This document shows, piece after piece, positions 49,300 to 60,469 of a stretch of DNA of 64,000 nucleotides (within the stretch, counting starts at the first letter, position 1; every line of letters begins with the position of its first letter). Position numbers and translations under genes: made by a program. Source of the stretch: Ephemerocybe angulata (Eukaryota; Basidiomycota; Agaricomycetes; Agaricales; Psathyrellaceae); NCBI GenBank assembly GCA_013368325.1, contig JAACJK010000164.1:1116001-1180000 (forward strand), given 5' to 3'. The notes below the pieces were generated by a model. It ran no database searches and had not been told where the DNA came from. It saw only the letters and a list, made by a program, of their open reading frames with translations.

Positions 49300-50460
49300 A
49301 ACTACGCCGTGCTTTGGATGCACTGAGCTTTGACGGCCTTCTCTTAGATAATGACAATGATGACGAGGGTAGGACCACACCAGAGGATCAGCTCTGGCAA
49401 GAGGAGCGAGCCCAGCTGCACCTCAAACTCTTGGACGACATAGAAACTGGCCTAAAGGAGGAAAACCAAGAGCTTGCATTGCTGTTCCACACTGTGTATG
49501 AGTCCCATTTTTTTACCAAGAAGTCAGTTCCTGCAGCATATTGACATTTCTTCCGTCAGATGCATCTGGTGATGTCATCTTTGTTTTGCTGATGCTAATG
49601 TATTTGAAGATCGCAGAGGAGGAGTCCTTCCTCCAGATGCTGAACAGCTCTGGGTTGAAGAGTCTTTGCTTCTTTACAAATACTACTCTAAATTATTTAA
49701 GTGAGGTTATAACTGTCCCGGCAGTCTATAATCTCCTCAAGCAGCATGGGTAGTTTGAAGAGATCACCCCTATCTTGCATTAGATGCTTCAAAGGAGCGA
49801 CTCAGTGCTAAAGAAGCTAAAATGGGACCCAGATCTGGCAAATTTCCTGTTGATTGAGATCAATGAGGAAAATTAAATCAAGGTATGCACAAATGTTATT
49901 CTGACTGAAGGCTAAAAATATTCTTGTATCGTAGACGGGAGCACTTTACAGCTTCCCTCAGATTAGGTACTGCCCAGTATACCCTAAGCTCAAGACTGAT
50001 CTGTGCAAGGATACCTCGAAGCCATGGAGAGACTGATGTGGAAAGTATTATAATCAGTACAGTGAGCATTGGTTGACTGGAGGCATCATGGTAGCCTGGT
50101 GCACCCATAGCATATGCTATGGGTTCCATCGTATTCTAAAGAGTGAAGGTCAAAATGATGTTTTCTCGCCCTTGGTTACTCAATGGCCAATTGCCCTAAA
50201 GCACATGGTATACGACTTTGCATGTGATCTTGGGCCTTACTGCATAATCCAGGAACTGCATTTTTTGAAGAAACCCTTTTTGTCATTGACCACTTTCACT
50301 CCCAGGGCCACACAAAATGTCGCTCTGCTGCTTTCTTCTCTGAGACTTCATACATAATCAAAGAGAGCCAAGATTAGAGAATACCAAGATTAGGAATTTG
50401 GCTCTTTAAGTTTTGGGCTGCAGAATAAACAGCCTATCTAATACATTCTCCTGTGTAGAA
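49300..50460 (+). pseudogene. Decayed KDZ (Kyakuja-Dileera-Zisupton) transposase
   Basis: The recognisable core reads LTGGIMVAWCTHSICYGFH, VYDFACDLGPYC and, one frame later, TLFVIDHFHSQGHTKC. These are the conserved catalytic-region blocks of KDZ-type transposases common in Agaricomycetes. Upstream fragments (TTLNYLSEVITVPAVYNLL, VLKKLKWDPDLANFLLIEIN) lie on the same strand with several stops, a remnant intron (about 49881-49934) and at least one frameshift near 50270. It is not functional. Confidence 0.65.
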
Positions 50461-52468
50461 TATGGCTTAATAAAAGTGTGAGTGAAGTGAAGTGCCTTTG
50501 AAAGCTCTTCTTTGAAATAGTAGTAATCGGCTTTTTGATACCAGATAGACTTTGACAATTGGCATGATACTCTAATGTTCGGCCGATATTAAATGGTTCT
50601 TCTGAAAAGAAATTAAAACTAATAGATTCTTCTTGCCGCCAACATCCCAGCTTTTCAGACCACTTCACCTAATCATAGCCACATGAGCATGGTTCATAGT
50701 TCCTACACATGTGATAACTGGCACCTGCATTTCAAGAATGCAGTCAAAGATGCTTTTACTAAGATTCTTAGGTTTAGCTTCAATATAGTCTGTATCTCAA
50801 TCTCTTCATTGAATTTGGGTAAGCTGGCAAGGTCTATGGCTTCATTATCAGACTTGGCACTAAGCTTAGCCTTCTTCTTTGCAGCTCGAGGCATTGTTCA
50901 AGGTATGAGAGAGCAAAATAATAGTAAAACCCAAGCTGCGGCTATGGGAATCTGCACCAACACGCCAACACACTGAGTTTAATTATTTTGATCAAACACG
51001 CAAAAATTTTGTGAGTGTCATCCTTTGCTCACACAGCTGTAATGGAAACTGAGGCCCAGTTTACAAGAATAAACTATCTACACAAGATGAAGACAGTTCC
51101 AGACCGAGATAAAGACCTTGGTATAAATGACAGCACAGTTCTGTGATATGTAACTAACTGACTTACGGATTCTTGCTTCAGGCTGCTGTTTCTACATTCA
51201 GCAGCACTGGAGTTGATGGAAACCAATCGGGCTTTTTTAGTACAAAAAAAGGAAGCTCCTGTTTTTGAAGAGCTTAGAAGGGTTCTGTTTATTTACAGGA
51301 ACACATGTGAACTTGCACCAGCTATACAGTCAGCAACCTGAATTACTTCAATTTTTGCCGAATGTTGCCTCCAAATCTCGATGGACCGGACTCAACGAAG
51401 GTGGTACAGAGGAGATGAGGAGGGTTGCAGATGAGGTAAAGCAGATGGTGAATGAGAAAGTGAACAGTAGAGAGTGGTGCCAGTAAAAATGAGAGAGCTT
51501 GTAAGGCCTGCAGCGGTGTTGATGAATGGAAGACCTATTGCACTTTCAGGAATGCCTTTAGGTAATGCCATTGGATGCATTGTGCACCAGATTAGCAAGA
51601 TAATAAAGAGCACCCCGCTCTCTCCAGAGTCCAAAGAACATGACTTCCATGAGCAACACATACTGCACAGACACTGTGTGGTTCCAATAGTCATTGAGAA
51701 ACATGCCTCAAGGTCTGGTGACATAGGCATAAAGTTCAAGCAGGTATATGCAGAGAATGACTTGTTAAGAACTGCACCTGAAGCAATAGCTCTGAAGCTA
51801 TCTATCTTTGGCCTTAGACAAGGCTGGTCTGAGTTTTATTAAGGTCATATTTTGCATTTGCTGTAGGGGTGAAGGACCTCGTGCAGAAGATCAAAACTCA
51901 CCACATGCAGATCTTGAATAGTGCTTATGGCAAGTAGCAGTGGATCAACTTCCTACTAACCAAAGGGGGAGTTGGTAGTGGATTACGCCATAGGGAATGT
52001 GGCAGCAGAGTCAGCAATGGTGGGTATGGTGATAGGTCAGCCAAGCAAATGATCTGATGGTTGTCAAGCTGAAGATTCCAGCTCTACGTCGATGAGGCCC
52101 TATCCCTACAATGTCAGGCAAAAAGTATCCATCTAGCTAGTGCTGAGCAGGAAAGATACACACTTGAAGAAAATTGATTTGCCCAAGCATTGGCAACAGA
52201 GAAAAGCCTTCTCACAAGGCAGAAAGTATCTTGCTGTTTGGGTGGAAGAAGTACCAAGAGGTATTGACACTGGTAGTATCCTCAGCAGGCAAGGAAAATA
52301 GGGTAACTGACTTTTTGCACTGGCTTTGGAACTATTTACGAATCACTGTGAGCTACAAAGCAAGTGAGTCAATGTAAAAGAATAGCAGACACAGACAGTA
52401 GTGTCAGAGGTCAGGTTACATATGAAGAAGGCTCAGACTGCTGTTGAAAGTTTTTTTCTAATTGCAAC
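50461..52468. other. Decayed sequence left of the Tc1/mariner element
   Basis: No intact gene. The longest plus-strand open frame (to 51842, containing KMRELVRPAAVLMNGRPIAL) has no motif I recognise and is broken on both sides. The sequence is AT-rich with frequent stops and is probably an old element or gene relic. Confidence 0.4.
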
Positions 52469-52470
52469 TA

Positions 52471-52536
52471 CAGTCGTTTGCATATCTCTGTTCACAACTC
52501 GATTTGCGAACTCGTAGATTCTGATTGATCTGTGAC
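52471..52536 (+). repeat. Left terminal inverted repeat
   Basis: 66 bp starting CAGTCGTTTGCATATCTC, with three mismatches to the right repeat. A weaker match continues inward (GTCACGCT-GAG). Confidence 0.93.
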
Positions 52537-53110
52537 GCGGGATATGCCGAGTCACGCTGAGCGCGAGCGCCGGCGCTGAATTGCTGATGGTGACGGTGTC
52601 ATGGTTGCCGTCCACCTTGTTGAAGTTCTGTCAACGACTCTCTCCTCTTCCCTCCTCCCAATGCTTGGTTCATCCCACAGTCGCTCCTGCTGCTCCTCAA
52701 TTTCCAGATGTTCTCTACAAGCGTCCCAAAGTATACCTCAAGTTGTAGCCCTCGAAGTCGGGATTGAGGGTTCCAGGGCTGAGCGCTCGAAATAGATTCA
52801 GGGTCTGCTTTGCCGTATTCAAAGTATGTCTGCGATGGCTACAAGCTCTCCTGCTGTCAGTCTTACAGCGGTTTCCCAGACCAGAGACCCCAGCACCACC
52901 GAACAAATGTACCATTCGCCAATCGGAAGGCTCCAAACAAATTTGCGAGACTGTGGGTGGACGACGCAAGACCGATCCTGTCGCTGCGCAGTTTTCTCCC
53001 TCCCAACGCCTTCCGCTTTCGCCTCTATGCCCCCAGAGACTCCTGCCAAAACCTGCACGCATTCAACAATTTTCAAATGCCCGCCAAATGCCGAGGACGA
53101 TAGGGAGTTG
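52537..53110. other. Left non-coding part of the transposon
   Basis: About 570 bp between the left terminal repeat and the TATA box of the accessory gene. Short open frames occur on both strands without motifs. It probably holds promoter or transposase-binding sequence. Confidence 0.4.
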
Positions 53111-53118
53111 TATAAAAG
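53111..53118 (+). promoter_or_regulatory. TATA box of the accessory gene
   Basis: TATAAAAG lies 59 bp upstream of the ATG at 53170. Confidence 0.65.
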
Positions 53119-53169
53119 TTGTGCTGGTATGCTCCCATTCTTCATTCTGCTCCTCTACCTCAATTGACC

Positions 53170-55129
53170 ATGGCGAACGACCCCAGCCTTCCTCCCTTCA
53201 CCCAGATTCCTCCTTCTCATATCCCTGGCACGAACCCATACACGTGTGGTCTGCCGCCTCGTCCTTCCGAAGGATGGTTGCGCAATCCTGCTTGGATGGG
53301 TAAGTAACTCCGCCGCCCGCTTGTGCCATACCCTGTAGACTGACATGTTCACGCAGATGGTTCCTTCGATCCTCCTCTTATGTTCCACACTCACGATGAG
53401 GCGGAATGGACCGCTCGCTACTGGGGTCCCCGGCTCCTTGGTCCCGACTACGATCTCGACCGAGCTCTTGCTCGACTCTCCCCTGCGCCCTTCCAGTTTT
53501 CGCAAATGGGTTCTCATGGAGGCGGGATGCTTCAGCCTTTGGTGTCCGTGTCTGGAGAGGGGGTTGCGCATGATTTGGAGAACGGCACCAGTCTCGGTGG
53601 TATGTATTTCCCTCGCTCGTGTTGTCTTTGCTGACGGGAGTACATCAGACGACGTTGACGACCTGCCCGACTATACCGTCCGTGTCATCCTCCATCATCC
53701 AACCAGGGTCAACCCTCTCACCGGGAAGAACGAGAAAAAGCAATCGACCACCAAACTGCTCACTCACACCATCGTCGGCACCCAACGGCCTGATTTTGTC
53801 AATGATGCCATCTCCGTGCATGGCCTGTCCAAGGACTACAAGGCGGGCGAACGTTCGGGGCCTGTTATGAAGGTGTATTGGACTGGCGTGTAAGTATAAC
53901 TAGTGATAGTAATCCCCATTCGAGCATTGCGCTGATACCTGATCGACACCAGCTCGAAAGCAACTGCCCCTTCCATCAGCACTGACAATGAGTGGGTCGA
54001 GATGGTAGGGTCATTGGTACGCAAGACAGGGAAGTCCCGAAAGCTCCCCGATGTTACGGTTGAGATTTCTGGGGATGATTTGAAGGCTTATCGCGTCTTG
54101 GCACCCTCGGTATGTTTCTGCGGCCCTCGTTCCCTTTTATCACATTGACATCATGTCTTTTCTTGTAGGTCCCTGGCATGGTCATCAACGACACTCCCGC
54201 CGATGGTGTGGACCCGATGGATCCCTATGCTGAGTCCACCGTTCCATCAGCTCAGGTATGTCTGCTCGTAATCTGTTGAAAATCAGTTACTCATCTCGCC
54301 ATCAGACGAATGCCTATCCTACCGCTGCTCTTCTGAACGGGATATTCATCGCTGAACTGAAGAAACACTGGAAATGCCAGGAGCATCCAAACGAGAATGG
54401 GGGCGCTGGAGAGTGCTTTGTGAATGCAACGGGGGCGCACATGCGGTTGAACAACCTCAGGCTGCGTACTTGGGCTGCCTCTATGGTGAGTTCACATGTT
54501 CCCTTCAATCATCGCTCGCTTCTTTACACACAATTCTTCAGGCTGCCGGTGAAGTATCGAAGCATATACCCCCTGCCCATGAAGTGTTCGATGGTTTTTT
54601 GGATGGATCGTCGACGACAAGACCCCGTGGCAGGAAAGGGCCGGGACCGAACTTGGCTGGGCCAAGCCGCTCAGGTGCCGGCTCAGCCAACGACAACGAG
54701 AGTCTGATGGCTCTCGTTGTCGGTTCCCTTCTTGGTGGAGGCGGCTTTGGTCGCCGTCGCGACGCGCGTCATTCATCTCGATACCATCCCTACGAGACCC
54801 CACCTCGCCGCCCTGTCCCTGATTCCACTGATACCACTCCCATGTCCCCTGCAATTGACGGAGGATGCGAGCTGGAGGCATTCCTTCTCTCATTCTGCCG
54901 CAGCACAGGGATCGACTTTGTTGATCAGCTGTCTTTACTCGCCGCTCAAGACATCACGCCCGAGATCATTCCTTCCGTCGACGCCGGCTTGCTCGCCAAC
55001 AACGTTCTCAACACAACCATCGGGAGGGTCATTCAACTTCAGAAGCACGCGAAGATTTGGGATGCTCGTAACAAGAAGAAGGTTGTGCTGGCCAAGCACA
55101 CCCGGGCTTCGTCCAGCCCTCTCTCCTGA
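53170..55129 (+). CDS. Accessory protein of the Tc1/mariner-type element, 541 aa, unknown function
   Basis: Exons 53170..53299, 53357..53599, 53649..53889, 53953..54109, 54169..54255, 54306..54485 and 54542..55129 join in phase. I do not recognise a named family. The N-terminus is Pro-rich (PSLPPFTQIPPSHIPG). The central part contains a possible zinc-binding cluster, W-x-C-x2-H...C...H (KKHWKCQEHPNENGGAGECF, then AHMRLNNLRLRTWA, about residues 305-345). A Gly/Arg-rich linker follows. The C-terminus (about 455-520, LLSFCRSTGIDFVDQL, then NNVLNTTIGRVIQLQ) looks like a SAM-type helical bundle. It lies wholly inside the terminal repeats and converges with the transposase (stops 171 bp apart). Whether it aids transposition or is cargo is open. 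Confidence 0.8.
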
Positions 55130-55300
55130 ATGAGTCTTGACGTGCATATTCTTGTCTGTATATATCTGTTTGTGTCTCCTGAGTTCCTCTGTCGCTGCGC
55201 TTGGGTGTTTCGACCTTCCTCTGATGCCCGGACAATATCTGTTACTTATGTGTGATTCGTCTCGTATACCCATCCATTTGTAGGATACATAGAGTATAGA

Positions 55301-56388
55301 CTACTCATAGAACATGTACCCGCAATTTTCGATCCATCCTGTTGCCATCTCTGCTGTGATTGACTGTTTGGCCTGGTGTATAAGCCACGGTCGGATCCGA
55401 GGGTCAACGGCTTGTGCTTCATGGCGTCGAAGCCATGCCTTGAGGCTATGGAAGGCTTGCTCAATCGGATTCAAGTCTGGTGAGTATGGGGGCAAATAGA
55501 TAAGTAGTGCACCTAGAGAATGGATGTAATCAGTATGTGTGGTACATATGGACAATGTCACCAACCACATTCCCATTCAACGATGCGTCTGACTTCATCA
55601 TCATGATGGATAGTGCAATTATCCAGCACGACGATACTCCGAGGGCCTGGAAATGGGTTCAGAAGTGGCGCCTATGGATTGGTAAGCATCTATGCGTGAA
55701 GATAGCATTCTGACGACTTTTTGGAACTCACAAGATCTTGCTCTACAAAGCGAATGAACTTCTCTTTGTTCACAGACCCCTCAAATATATCAAGGGTGAT
55801 CATACCGTCGGAGGTAAGGGCAGGAAGGATCGAAAAGCGCTTTCCCCGAATGAAAGTGTCCCGAGAAACGCACGCTCGTCCAAACTCGGACCAGCCATTT
55901 CGACGGAGGTTGGTGAGATCATCGACACTTGATTCATCCAGCCAAACGTAATGGTCGGCTGGGTGGTAACCAAATTCGCCTTGCCATGTTGCGCGGAGTA
56001 GTTCATTTCTTTCAGCCGCCGCCGCCGATATGCGTTTGTGCGAGATTGCAAGGCGATGGAGTGTGCGTGATAGTGTCGAAATGGATACCTCAACCCCGCG
56101 GTTGTTGCACAGTTCATCTTGGAGTTCGTCGAGAAAGATCTTTGGCCGTGCTTTGATCAAGGAGGATAAATAGGTAACGTCGGCCATGGATAGATTTCGT
56201 CTGCGACCCATCGGACGGTTGAAAGTTGGCTTTCGGAGGGTGCCAAAGTCTCGGTGATATCCTAGAATCTTGTACACAACTCGCGTAGTACAGCCTGCAA
56301 GTTTCGCGATTTCAGCAGGCAGCAAGTTCATGGACTGGCGCCAGTGCAGGATACGGAGGCGGAGATCGTTTGAGATGGCTGGCGGCAT
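55301..56388 (-). CDS. Tc1/mariner-type DDE transposase
   Basis: The model is complement(join(55301..55512,55566..55671,55732..56388)), 324 aa. The N-terminal helix-turn-helix (LLPAEIAKLAGCTTRVVYKI, about 22-41) precedes a second DNA-binding region with basic GRRRNLS (about 62-68). The catalytic DDE_3 core has HYVWLDESSVDD (first Asp), IVVLDNCTIHHDD (second Asp) and PPYSPDLNPIEQ (Glu). By my splice model 35 residues lie between the second Asp and the Glu. No stop interrupts the frame, and a length of 324 aa is normal. It cuts and pastes DNA at TA sites bounded by matching inverted repeats, here its own. Confidence 0.92.
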
Positions 56389-56449
56389 TGGAAATACCAG
56401 GGAGTTCTGAGAGAGTTCTCGGCAGAGTTCAGTCTACGGATGCCAACTT

Positions 56450-56457
56450 TATTTATA
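56450..56457 (-). promoter_or_regulatory. TATA box of the transposase gene
   Basis: TATAAATA on the minus strand, 62 bp upstream of the transposase ATG at 56388. Confidence 0.65.
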
Positions 56458-56583
56458 CCACGTCCGGAAAGTTCAACACCCATCACTGCAGCTTGAACTG
56501 GACTCAATGTTGAATGAACGACGGCGCGCGCTCAAAGATTTCACATTTTTTGGTGGAACCACAGCCTCCGAGCGTGACTGTCA

Positions 56584-56649
56584 GTCACAGATCAATCAAA
56601 ATCTGCGAGTTTGCAAATCGAGTTGTGAACAGAGATATGCAAACGACTG
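56584..56649 (-). repeat. Right terminal inverted repeat
   Basis: 66 bp, reverse complement of 52471-52536 with three substitutions, followed by TA. Confidence 0.93.
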
Positions 56650-57059
56650 TAAGCCTTGACCCTGCTTTTATCAGTTATAGCTTTTTTCATAAAGCTTGAC
56701 AGTCATTGCACATGCATCAATCTTTAAATATAGATGCCTAGCTTGGGAAGCAAGCAGAGTTCAATGAAATATGACTCATAAGGCTCTTTTATTATTGTGT
56801 TGTTTTCATTACCAGCAGGACCAAATTGAGGAACAGAGTAAAGTCCTATCTACTGTCAATATAGGTTAGTATACATTGCTGGCTCTACAGCAAAAGATAA
56901 CTCACAGGTTCAGGGAAAATGAACATGAAGAAAGGCTTATCTGCTGAAAATTCTGCATTCATATTGAGAATACTCAGTCCCATCAAAAGTGATGGACCCA
57001 TCACGTGTCCGCACATGGTCAGCGCAGGCAGCACTGATGATGTGGCTCAATTTCTTTGT

Positions 57060-58170
57060 CTTCCTCAACACCTCTGGCGCTCAAAAAAATGCCACCTGAG
57101 GACACCTCTCGTGTCGAATGGTCACCCGGTACCAAAAACTGATTTGTTGAGCACGTCCTCACTAAGCAGACAATCACCAAAGCTGCTGATGCTGAGAATA
57201 TCCCACCATCCACAGCAAAGAAGATCTGGTGCTGCTATAGGGAGACCGGCTCAATAGATAACAAGTCATGACCCAGCCGTCCTCGGGTCTATGATGACTG
57301 TGAGGAACGTCACATAGTCCGAGAAGCAGTTAAATTATGCCGATCGACCTTCCAGGACATCAGCAACAATATGACCAAGAAATCATCTGTCTTGTGGATA
57401 CCACTGATGTGTTGCTTTGAAGAAGCCATTCCTCAAGCAACACCATAGATACATCAGACATGCATGGGCGAAGGTATGGAGGTGGTAGAAGGTGAGGGAG
57501 TGGAGGGACATCATCTTCTCAGATGAATGTTCCATCTACCTCGGTGACAAGGCTGGCCGTGTCTACGTTACAAGGCGTCCCGGCAAAGCTTACATAGAGG
57601 AATGCATTGTGCCTACCTTTAAGCAGTCGGCTATCTGTGTTATGGTATGGGGATGCATCGTTGAGGGGAAGGGGCTACTAATTGCTTTGGACTACCCTGG
57701 AGGAAGAGGAGGTGGGATGACTGCAAATCGGTATCAGGTGCAGGTTTTGGATGGGGTCTTAAAGGGGTTCTATAAAGAGCTGAGGTCTAGGAGGCATACC
57801 CTGAAGTTTCAGCAGGATGGCACATTTAGCCATTGCACAAAGCCAACATTGAAGTGGTTCAAGACCTCTGGCATCAATCTCACGGAATACCCAGCATAAT
57901 CGGCCAGATCTTAACCCCATCGAATCAGTTTGGCATGATGTCCGACTGGTACAAGACCTACCTCAAGGCCTGGCAGAACTTGCCTAGTATTCATGACCCC
58001 TAAATTCATAAAATCTGGGCTCCAATCGAGGAGGAGATGCATGAGGATCACTGTCTGTATAGGACCACCTTTAGCCTCTCAAAGGTCCAGGAAGCCTGGA
58101 GGGCCCTCAAGGCAGGCCTGATAATTCAGTGTTCTATGGCCAACTCGATGCCTGCTGCTCCCGCTAACCA
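57060..58170 (+). pseudogene. Decayed Tc1-type transposase of a second, distinct family
   Basis: The plus strand carries an N-terminal HTH remnant (PPEDTSRVEWSPGTK around 57091-57137). The catalytic part (57492-57899) reads IIFSDECSIYLGDKAGRVYV, CVMVWGCIVEGKG, LKFQQDG and NLTEYPA. Past a stop and frameshift come CPTGT, EEEMHEDHC and VQEAWRALKAGL. The order matches a DDE_3 Tc1 transposase but has several stops and frame changes. It is unlike the intact transposase next to it, so it is not its duplicate. Confidence 0.8.
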
Positions 58171-58261
58171 TTCTCTAGGCTCATTGTTGTTGTTATCATC
58201 CAGGACAGCTCAGTCATATCAGAGAAGGCCTGGCAGATGTCAGGACTTTTAGTCCATCAGG

Positions 58262-58440
58262 TCAGTTTTGATCCTCAGGTGCCCTGAGTTGCCCTGGGAC
58301 TCCCATGGGCATTCTGGGGCTGTCAGGGCATCAGAGCAAGCCAGGGCTCCCAGGATGCTCTGGGAACAAAGTCTCTCTGTGCCCTTTTCCCAGGGGTGCC
58401 CTGGGATGCTCTGGGGGCACTAGATAGAGGCTCAGAGACA
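58262..58440. repeat. Degenerate GCCCTGGGA minisatellite
   Basis: Many irregular copies of TGCCCTGGGA/GCTCTGGG in about 180 bp, with no coding sense. Confidence 0.6.
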
Positions 58441-59315
58441 TTCAGGGAAGAATTTAGAATTAGGCAGGGCTTGTAGGGCAACACTCTTATACACACAATT
58501 CACACAGTAAAGTCAAGGAGTAAAGATAATATTATTCAAGTTGCTATGACAGTACATGCACTATTGAAGAATATTCTACATGGACACAACAGGAAGGGGT
58601 GGTGACGAGGTCGCTTGGTGACAAACTTGCATTGAATGCAACTCCGAGCAAAGGTGGCGCCTTGCATCTAACAAACAACACCAGCGATGGTGGTTGGGGT
58701 AGGTTAAGGTGGTGGTGGCTCGTGCTGTTGAACATCAGCAAAAGAGGCAATGATGGTATTGTGTTATTGGACATGGGCAAAGTGAAGGTGGCTAGGCCAT
58801 GGTAGATGGTGGTTGTGGTGCGGAAGTTCACATTGCTGGACACAGGCGAAGGTAGTGGGGGTGGACAGGGGCTGCGTCTCTGAACATGATGACTGGTAGG
58901 TAGTGTCAAGGCTGATGTCATTGAACATGACAACTGGAAAGTGAGGTCGGGGCCAACATTGTTAGATGCAATGTTGAGGCAGGTGTTATCAGACACGATG
59001 ACTGGAAGGTCGGGGCAGGAGCAGCAGTTCCTTCTCAAGGATGCCAGAATTGTCAGCATCATCGAAAACCATGGAAGGTGGGATTGTGTGGTGATTGAAA
59101 TTCAACTAACCTGGACATCATTGCATATAACAGTGCTGGGCTGGCAGCTCTGAATGCATGCTGAGGCTGGAGACCAGCCGAAAGCGATGATGATGGCCAG
59201 TGGCGTAGCATGATGACAGGGTTGATGGTGGGCAACGACAGGGACGGGCATTGAGAGGGGAAAGAGGGGAAGGCAACATGGTCACAGTTGAAGTTGAACA
59301 CAACATATCCGTTGA
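58441..59315. other. Unassigned repeat-rich sequence
   Basis: Irregular GGTGGT, ACTGGAAGG and CATTGAACATGAC units recur with spacing of tens of bases. Open frames on the minus strand look like by-products of the repeats. No gene is supported. Confidence 0.4.
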
Positions 59316-59401
59316 ATGGACTGAACAAGAAATCGTGGGAGATCACGAATCCATGTATTTGTGGGAGATTTGTGATCTCCCACAATTTTTCGTTCAGTCA
59401 C
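59316..59401. repeat. Perfect-core hairpin
   Basis: GTGGGAGATCAC (59335-59346) and its exact complement GTGATCTCCCAC (59372-59383) form a 12-bp stem. Pairing continues imperfectly outward (CTGAACAAGAAAT with the complement of TTTTTCGTTCAG). A third half copy, GTGGGAGATTT, lies in the loop. Confidence 0.7.
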
Positions 59402-59954
59402 AAGACTGATTGGGCTGATCAGTGCCTGCTGCTTGGAGTTGTGGCTTGCTCTCTGGTTGCATCTCCTACATTGATGGCGGACTTACTGACAATGGCATGC
59501 ACAAATGCAACCAGAATTAGAAGGATGGTGGAGGTGTTGAATTCAGGTTGTTTGGTCCTTGTTTGGATCAGATGACTTTGACATTTGATCGGAGTTTCAA
59601 TTGTATCTAGAACATGTCTCACGTAGTTTACATGTTTCCTCAGTCAATCATCATATGATTTGGGCTCACATCTGTGTCTGTGTCTGTATTTGTGTTCACC
59701 TAGCATCTCCTGCACCTCTTTCCCCTCTGCTGCTTTCGTTAGGAGGTCCGGGCGCCATGTGTGCGAGTTTGGATGGGAAAGTGCAGAGGCGCTGTGGTAT
59801 GCTTCTTACAATCTCCAGCTACTCTGTCTCGCTGACCACCCCTTGCTCACAGCCAAAAATGCGAGCGAGTTCTCCAGCATCCACACCATCAATCTTTCCT
59901 CCTCTCCCTTGCCTCTGCTGACTTTTAACACCATATGCGCCCACTGCTTAAGAT

Positions 59955-60400
59955 GCTGGGAAGCACAGCCCCTCCCTCGAATTTTCAGATGCTTTGGAGT
60001 GCAGGCGACTGGCATCGAGCCTTCCCTCGTGTCTTCCGAGGCTTAGGAGTACAGGGCTTTGCAGAGCATCCCTCCCTCGCATTTTTGAATGCTTGGGAGC
60101 AATTGGCATCACTCACCGGTCCCTACATGTGTTCTAGGACATTTGGGTGCGATGCCCATTGATTACCAGCTCTCCCTCACATTTTCGAATATTTGGGAGT
60201 GCAATTTATTGCTGACCAGCTCTCCCTCATGTTTCTGAATGCCTGGGAGTGATTTACATCACTCACCGGGCTCGCTCTTCCAAATACTGAGGAGTGTGAG
60301 TACCCACTCAACAGCCTTCCCACCTCCACCCTTGTGTCCAATGACTCAGATGCCAAAGCCTTGCATTTTTGAATGCTTTGGGATGCTCATCTCACATCAG
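59955..60400. repeat. Degenerate minisatellite of about 60-70 bp units
   Basis: Units share CTCCCTCGCATTTTTGAATG, then CTTGGGAGTG and a CATCACTCACCGG or GACCAGCT segment. At least six irregular copies are present. Confidence 0.65.
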
Positions 60401-60469
60401 TCTTCTTTATATATCCTATGTACTCTGCCCAATGTGTATTAGATACCGGTTAAATTGAATGAAACATTT

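Larger units (their letters stand above)
52471..56649. mobile_element. Two-gene Tc1/mariner-type DNA transposon
   Basis: 4,179 bp bounded by 66-bp terminal inverted repeats beginning CAGTCGTTTGC, flanked on both sides by the dinucleotide TA (52469-52470, 56650-56651), the Tc1/mariner target site. It contains a DDE transposase gene (minus, right half) and a second intact seven-exon gene (plus, left half) that converge. Both genes have TATA boxes about 60 bp upstream of their ATGs. Classical Tc1/mariner elements are 1.3-2.4 kb with one gene, so the second gene is unusual. Open frames and 63/66 repeat identity suggest a young element. Confidence 0.9.

Noticed and set aside
54492..54893. Minus-strand frame in the accessory gene
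   Set aside because: Antisense to exons 6-7, whose phases fit a 541-aa product.
59955..60400. CRISPR-like array
   Set aside because: Units are irregular, lack unique spacers and the DNA is eukaryotic; it is a degenerate minisatellite.
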